Source: an uncultured Patescibacteria group bacterium (GTDB lineage: Bacteria > Patescibacteriota > Microgenomatia > UBA1406 > GWC2-37-13). Taken from it: a stretch of 9,532 nucleotides of DNA. The position numbers and the translations under genes are program-made. Location: positions 1 to 9,532 of the forward strand of contig CALLVF010000055.1 in assembly GCA_938010745.1 (NCBI GenBank), in the 5' to 3' direction. The notes beneath the pieces were generated by a model, which had not been told where the DNA came from, made no database searches, and worked only from the letters and a program-made list of their open reading frames with translations. This document shows positions 6,111 to 9,532 of this stretch, piece after piece. Every line of letters begins with the position of its first letter. Position 1 is the stretch's first letter.

Positions 6111-8525
6111 GTGAATTTTTTTTTGAAAATTTTCATATTTTCCCTTTATTCTTTTTTGATTATCGTTTATCATTATTTAGTATACCAAAATATGAGAAAC
6201 TTTAGGTTAAGATATCGCAGTCAATATTTTCGCCAAAGATTAATTATTTATGGGTTGATTTTTTTAACACTCATTTTAATTTTTGGTTTTATTTTTTCTT
6301 TTATTGTTTTTGCATGGTATGCCAAAGATTTGCCTTCACCTGATAAATTATCATCCACTACTGCCTCTTCTACTGTTTTTCTAGACAGAGAAGGAAATAT
6401 TTTGTATGAAATCTATAAAGATAAAAACCGAGTTCCTGTTAAGTTTGATGAAATTCCGGATTATTTAAAAAAGGCCACAATTGCAATTGAGGATAAAAAT
6501 TTTTATAAACATCAAGGAATCTCTCAGCAAGGTATTTTTAGGGCTTTATTTAACACCGTAGTCAGAGGAAAAATTGAAGGTGGGTCAACAATTACTCAGC
6601 AGCTTATTAAAAATGTTTTACTAGATTCACGTCGTAGTCTATCACGAAAAATTAAAGAAGTAATTCTTGCTTTTGAAGTTGAAAGGCGATATTCTAAAAA
6701 TCAGATATTGCAGATGTATCTTAATGAAGCACCATACGGTGGAAGTTATTGGGGAGTTGGTACTGCTTCCCTTGGTTATTTTGGAAAAAAAGTTAGTGAT
6801 TTATCTTTGGCAGAATCAGTTATATTAGCTGGCTTACCGCAAAAACCTAGTTATTACTCTCCTTTTATCGGGAAAAATGATTCCTGGAAAGCAAGGGCAA
6901 AAGATGTTCTCAGAAGAATGCGTGAAGATGGATACATAACTAGGGCTCAAGAATTAAAAACAGCAGTGGAAATTGACCGGATGAAATTCAATTCTCCCAA
7001 GATTACAATTAAAGCGCCACATTTTGTTTTTTACGTTAAAGATTTAGTGGGAAAAGAATTTGGTAATAAAATGATTGATTCAGGGGTAAAAATTAGAACT
7101 AGTCTTTCAATGAAGATTCAAGAAAAAGCGGAAAAAATTGTTTATGAAGAAATTAAAAAAATAAGAAACTATAACGTTACCAATGCTGCTGTTGTGATCA
7201 TTGACTCAAAAAAAGGAGATATATTGGCTATGGTAGGTAGTTATGATTTCAATGATGAAAAATTTGGAAAATTTAACGCTGCTTTAGGTTTGCGTCAGCC
7301 AGGAAGTACAGTTAAACCCATAACTTACGCTGTTGCCCTGGAAAAAGGTTATACTCTTGCCACTGTTTTAACTGATGTTAAAACGGTTTTTCCCTCTCAA
7401 GGCGGAAAAGATTATATTCCAGAAAATTATGATGTTAAGTATCGCGGTCCGATGCAACTGCGGTTTGCCTTAGGCAACTCTATTAATGTTGTTTCCGTAA
7501 AGCTTTTAGCTATGATTGGAGTTGAAAGCTTTTTAAAAAAGGCTTATGAGATGGGTTTGACCACCTTTGCTCCAACTACCGAAAATTTAAGAAGATTTGG
7601 TTTATCAATTACTTTAGGTGGTGGAGAGACAACTCTTCTTGATTTAACTTCTGCATTTTCCGTTTTTTCTTCTGGAGGAATAAAAAGAGAAACAACAGCA
7701 ATTTTGGAAATTGCTGATTTCAATGGTAAAAAAATGTTTAAACAAATTAAAACTAAAGAAAAAAGGGTTTTATCGCCAGAGGTAGCTTTTTTAATTTCTC
7801 ACGCTCTTTCAGACAATAATGCGAGAATGGAAGTATTTGGCCCTCGTTCCTATCTAAATATTCCGGGCAAAACAGTAGCGGTCAAAACTGGAACAACTGA
7901 TGACAAAAGAGATAACTGGGCTGTTGGTTATACTAAATCACTTGTTGTTGGCGTTTGGGTTGGCAATAATGATAATTCAAAAATGGATCCAAGAATTGCA
8001 TCAGGCGCAACTGGTGCCTCCCCTATTTTTTATAGGTTGATGACTGAACTTCTTAAAATTTACGAAGATGGAATCCCAGAAAAGCCTGAAAAAATAAAAG
8101 CTTTAAATATTGATGCATTTTTGGGTGGATTACCCAAAGAAGGTTACCCAACAAGAGCGGAGTATTTTATTGAAGGTAGTGAACCAAAAGAAATTTCCCC
8201 ATATTATAAAAAATTAAAAATCTCCAAAAAAACGGGCAAATTAGCTAATGAAGAAGAGATAAAGAGAGGAGAATTTGAAGAAAAAGAGTTTATAATTATT
8301 ACTGAAACAGATCCAGTATCAACCGATGGAAAGAATCGCTGGCAGGAGGCAATTTATCAATGGATGAAAGAGCAAAAAGATGAAAAGTATCATCCTCCAA
8401 CTGAAGTTTCCGATTACAAATTTGAACCAACGCCAACAGTTATTCCCAGTTTATCTCCCCTACCTCAACCTACCGCAAGCTTAACCCCTACACCATCATT
8501 AACGTTAATTCCCAGCCCTACTTAA
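6111..8525 (+). CDS. Bifunctional class A penicillin-binding protein (PBP1A-like)
   Basis: Membrane-anchored enzyme that polymerises lipid II into glycan strands and cross-links the peptides outside the membrane. It is 804 aa. The GT51 glycosyltransferase shows EDKNFYKHQG with catalytic Glu127, GGSTITQQ (157-164) and QMYLNEAPYGG (201-211). The transpeptidase shows the active-site STVK (Ser399, Lys402), SIN (457-459) and KTGTT (from Lys592). All catalytic motifs are intact. A segment VSTDGKNRWQEAI lies near residues 735-750, and the last ~45 residues form a Pro/Thr/Ser-rich tail. The hydrophobic stretch at 44-70 is the expected membrane anchor; an extra one lies at about 3-25 if translation starts at GTG 6111. 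Starting at ATG 6192 would give 777 aa and a single anchor, but without a ribosome-binding site. It is divergent from recG and ends 27 nt before the convergent rplT. Confidence 0.95.
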   Translation: MNFFLKIFIFSLYSFLIIVYHYLVYQNMRNFRLRYRSQYFRQRLIIYGLIFLTLILIFGFIFSFIVFAWYAKDLPSPDKLSSTTASSTVFLDREGNILYEIYKDKNRVPVKFDEIPDYLKKATIAIEDKNFYKHQGISQQGIFRALFNTVVRGKIEGGSTITQQLIKNVLLDSRRSLSRKIKEVILAFEVERRYSKNQILQMYLNEAPYGGSYWGVGTASLGYFGKKVSDLSLAESVILAGLPQKPSYYSPFIGKNDSWKARAKDVLRRMREDGYITRAQELKTAVEIDRMKFNSPKITIKAPHFVFYVKDLVGKEFGNKMIDSGVKIRTSLSMKIQEKAEKIVYEEIKKIRNYNVTNAAVVIIDSKKGDILAMVGSYDFNDEKFGKFNAALGLRQPGSTVKPITYAVALEKGYTLATVLTDVKTVFPSQGGKDYIPENYDVKYRGPMQLRFALGNSINVVSVKLLAMIGVESFLKKAYEMGLTTFAPTTENLRRFGLSITLGGGETTLLDLTSAFSVFSSGGIKRETTAILEIADFNGKKMFKQIKTKEKRVLSPEVAFLISHALSDNNARMEVFGPRSYLNIPGKTVAVKTGTTDDKRDNWAVGYTKSLVVGVWVGNNDNSKMDPRIASGATGASPIFYRLMTELLKIYEDGIPEKPEKIKALNIDAFLGGLPKEGYPTRAEYFIEGSEPKEISPYYKKLKISKKTGKLANEEEIKRGEFEEKEFIIITETDPVSTDGKNRWQEAIYQWMKEQKDEKYHPPTEVSDYKFEPTPTVIPSLSPLPQPTASLTPTPSLTLIPSPT

Positions 8526-8552
8526 AAAATTTGACTTTTTTTGCTTACAGTT

Positions 8553-8897
8553 TTATTTAATTTTATTAACTATCTCTTTAAACACCTTAGGATATTCAAC
8601 AGCAATTTGAGCAATGACCTTACGGTCTATATCAATTTTTTTGCTTTTTAAAAAGTTAATAAATTGACTATACTTTAACCCTAATTGACGTAGAGCAGCA
8701 TTGATGCGAATGATCCACAGTCTTCTAAAATTTCTTTTTTTTTGTTTTCTGCCGGCAAAGGCGTATTCTCCGGCATGGAGAACTGCTTCTTTAGCTTTTT
8801 TGAACTGCTTGTGGCGAGTCATCCAGTAACCTTTAGCTAGTTTCAAAACTTTTTTGTGTCGGGCTCTCGTAGTAACACCAGCTTTGATACGGACCAT
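8553..8897 (-). CDS. rplT: 50S ribosomal protein L20
   Basis: Large-subunit protein that binds 23S rRNA early in assembly; in several bacteria it also represses its own operon. It is 114 aa, near the usual 117-119. The N-terminus VRIKAGVTTRARHKKVLKLAKGY and the central RKQKKRNFRRLWIIRINAA are characteristic of L20. It is the last gene of infC-rpmI-rplT, 92 nt after rpmI. That gap is longer than the 25 nt between infC and rpmI and contains an AT hairpin. No Shine-Dalgarno sequence is visible; TTAACCTTTTTAA sits 2 nt before the ATG. It converges with the PBP gene, and no clear terminator is seen in the 27-nt gap. Confidence 0.98.
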   Translation of the reverse strand: MVRIKAGVTTRARHKKVLKLAKGYWMTRHKQFKKAKEAVLHAGEYAFAGRKQKKRNFRRLWIIRINAALRQLGLKYSQFINFLKSKKIDIDRKVIAQIAVEYPKVFKEIVNKIK

Positions 8898-8899
8898 AA

Positions 8900-8912
8900 T
8901 TAAAAAGGTTAA
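8900..8912 (-). promoter_or_regulatory. Pyrimidine-rich motif just upstream of rplT
   Basis: On the minus strand this reads TTAACCTTTTTAA and ends 2 nt before the rplT ATG. Apart from one missing base it is identical to the motif before rpmI (9186-9199). It occupies the position where a Shine-Dalgarno sequence would be expected. Its role is unknown. Confidence 0.35.
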
Positions 8913-8923
8913 AAATTGTAAAA

Positions 8924-8944
8924 TTTAATGATAAAATCATTAAA
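8924..8944 (-). other. AT-rich hairpin in the rpmI-rplT spacer
   Basis: Perfect 9-bp arms TTTAATGAT and ATCATTAAA flank a 3-nt loop. The stem has one G-C pair per arm, so it is weak, and no U-tract follows on the transcribed strand. It could be a processing or regulatory element between the two ribosomal protein genes, or chance in AT-rich DNA. Confidence 0.35.
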
Positions 8945-8989
8945 AATTTTTAAAAAAGGTATTTTTTAAATTAGGTTTATATTTTTAAA

Positions 8990-9181
8990 TTACTCACCTA
9001 ACATTTGTTTAATTTTTTTTCTATAAGTTCCCTTCACTTCATTCATTTTCTTAACCCTTCTTAACCACCTTTTATTTTTTTTTGATCTTAAGTGTCTTAT
9101 TCCTTGATGACGGTGCAGGACTTTTCCATTAGCTGTGATTTTAAATCTTTTAGCTGCTGATTTTCTTGTTTTTTGTTTCAT
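8990..9181 (-). CDS. rpmI: 50S ribosomal protein L35
   Basis: Small basic protein of the large ribosomal subunit. It is 63 aa, the normal L35 length, and very rich in Lys and Arg. The segment KTRKSAAKRFKITANGKVLHR matches the conserved N-terminal half, and the RRVKKMN...VKQML-like end (here KKIKQMLGE) matches the C-terminus. It lies between infC and rplT, the canonical operon order, 25 nt after infC. It starts at ATG 9179-9181 with no Shine-Dalgarno sequence; TTAACACTTTTTAA lies 4 nt upstream instead. Translation may depend on coupling to infC. Confidence 0.96.
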   Translation of the reverse strand: MKQKTRKSAAKRFKITANGKVLHRHQGIRHLRSKKNKRWLRRVKKMNEVKGTYRKKIKQMLGE

Positions 9182-9185
9182 ATTT

Positions 9186-9199
9186 TTAAAAAGTGTTAA
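9186..9199 (-). promoter_or_regulatory. Pyrimidine-rich motif just upstream of rpmI
   Basis: On the minus strand this reads TTAACACTTTTTAA and ends 4 nt before the rpmI ATG, inside the 25-nt infC-rpmI gap. It matches the motif before rplT except for one extra base. No purine-rich ribosome-binding site is present. Confidence 0.35.
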
Positions 9200-9206
9200 T
9201 TAGTCA

Positions 9207-9532
9207 CTATTTTCTTTTTGATACTACAGCTCGGATAACATTTCCTTCAACTCTAGGTTCTTTGGCGACGTTTACTTCGCCAAGATTGGTGATAAATTTT
9301 TTAATTAGATCAAATGCCATAGCTTTTTTGCTATTCTCTCTTCCTTTTAAAGTAAGATTAATTCTTAATTGATGCCCTAGATTTAAAAATTCTCTTCCCT
9401 TGTTCTCTAATCTTTCCAAATCTGCTGAGGCAATAAAAAGCGATAAATTAATGTCTTTAACAACACTTTTTTTCGCTCCTTTCTTTGCTTCTTTTAATTT
9501 TTTTTCTTCTTGATAAAGAAATTTTTTAAAGT
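9207..9532 (-). CDS. infC: Translation initiation factor IF-3, 5' partial (C-terminal part)
   Basis: IF-3 binds the 30S subunit, prevents premature 50S joining and checks the start codon and initiator tRNA. The gene runs off the right edge; 107 C-terminal residues are visible, against about 170-180 in the full protein. The frame is open from 9530, and the TTG at 9417-9419 is an internal leucine, not a start. The visible part covers the end of the interdomain linker (EEKKLKEAKKGAKKS) and the whole IF-3 C domain: VKDINLSLFIASADLERLENK, then GHQLRINLTLKGRE, and a final VEGNVIRAVVSKRK. This C domain carries most 30S binding. Position upstream of rpmI-rplT supports the call. The start codon, which is AUU in E. 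coli infC, lies outside the window. Confidence 0.95.
   Translation of the reverse strand, partial: FKKFLYQEEKKLKEAKKGAKKSVVKDINLSLFIASADLERLENKGREFLNLGHQLRINLTLKGRENSKKAMAFDLIKKFITNLGEVNVAKEPRVEGNVIRAVVSKRK

Noticed and set aside
8526..8552. A6/T7 run as a bidirectional terminator between the PBP gene and rplT
   Set aside because: The possible stem is only A-T pairs around a 6-nt loop, too weak to call.
1..9532. CRISPR array, tRNA/rRNA genes, insertion sequence, toxin-antitoxin or defence genes
   Set aside because: I looked on both strands and found no regularly spaced direct repeats, RNA gene signatures, transposase or defence domains; the coding space is taken by recognised housekeeping and pilus genes.

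Overview
The window is a strongly AT-rich stretch of bacterial chromosome with short intergenic gaps and ordinary housekeeping and cell-surface genes. The standard genetic code fits every gene; no reading frame needs TGA read as an amino acid. Low GC, several non-AUG starts, a class A PBP with a C-terminal VSTDGKNRWQEAI-type segment and a Pro/Thr tail, and a type IV pilus motor cluster together suggest a Patescibacteria/CPR (Microgenomates-like) genome. That placement is inference from gene style, not a phylogenetic result.

Region 1 (1-3751, + strand) is a type IV pilus assembly cluster: the 3' part of pilB (extension ATPase), pilT (retraction ATPase, overlapping pilB by 17 nt) and pilC (inner-membrane platform). 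The first ATG of pilC, at 2765, lies 72 codons inside the gene. Family-typical N-terminal sequence continues upstream in frame to an in-frame TAA at 2543, with no ATG, GTG or TTG available, so pilC most likely starts at an ATT codon (2549, or 2546). Two degenerate 7-bp-period repeat tracts flank pilC (about 2367-2429 and 3811-3908) and share a 10-bp core in inverted orientation.

Region 2 (3912-5978, - strand) is a complete recG, convergent with pilC. Region 3 (6111-8525, + strand) is a complete bifunctional class A penicillin-binding protein, divergent from recG. Its best-supported start (GTG at 6111, with a Shine-Dalgarno-like sequence) gives an unusual second N-terminal membrane segment.

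Region 4 (8553-9532, - strand) is the conserved infC-rpmI-rplT translation operon: the C-terminal part of IF-3, L35 and L20, convergent with the PBP gene. rpmI and rplT lack a purine-rich ribosome-binding site but carry a nearly identical pyrimidine-rich motif just before their ATG.

Together the genes cover pilus extension and retraction, DNA repair at replication forks, peptidoglycan synthesis and translation. I see no RNA genes, CRISPR array, insertion sequence or defence system. The observations most worth a second look are the AUU start of pilC, the heptad repeats around it, and the shared pre-start motif in the ribosomal operon.
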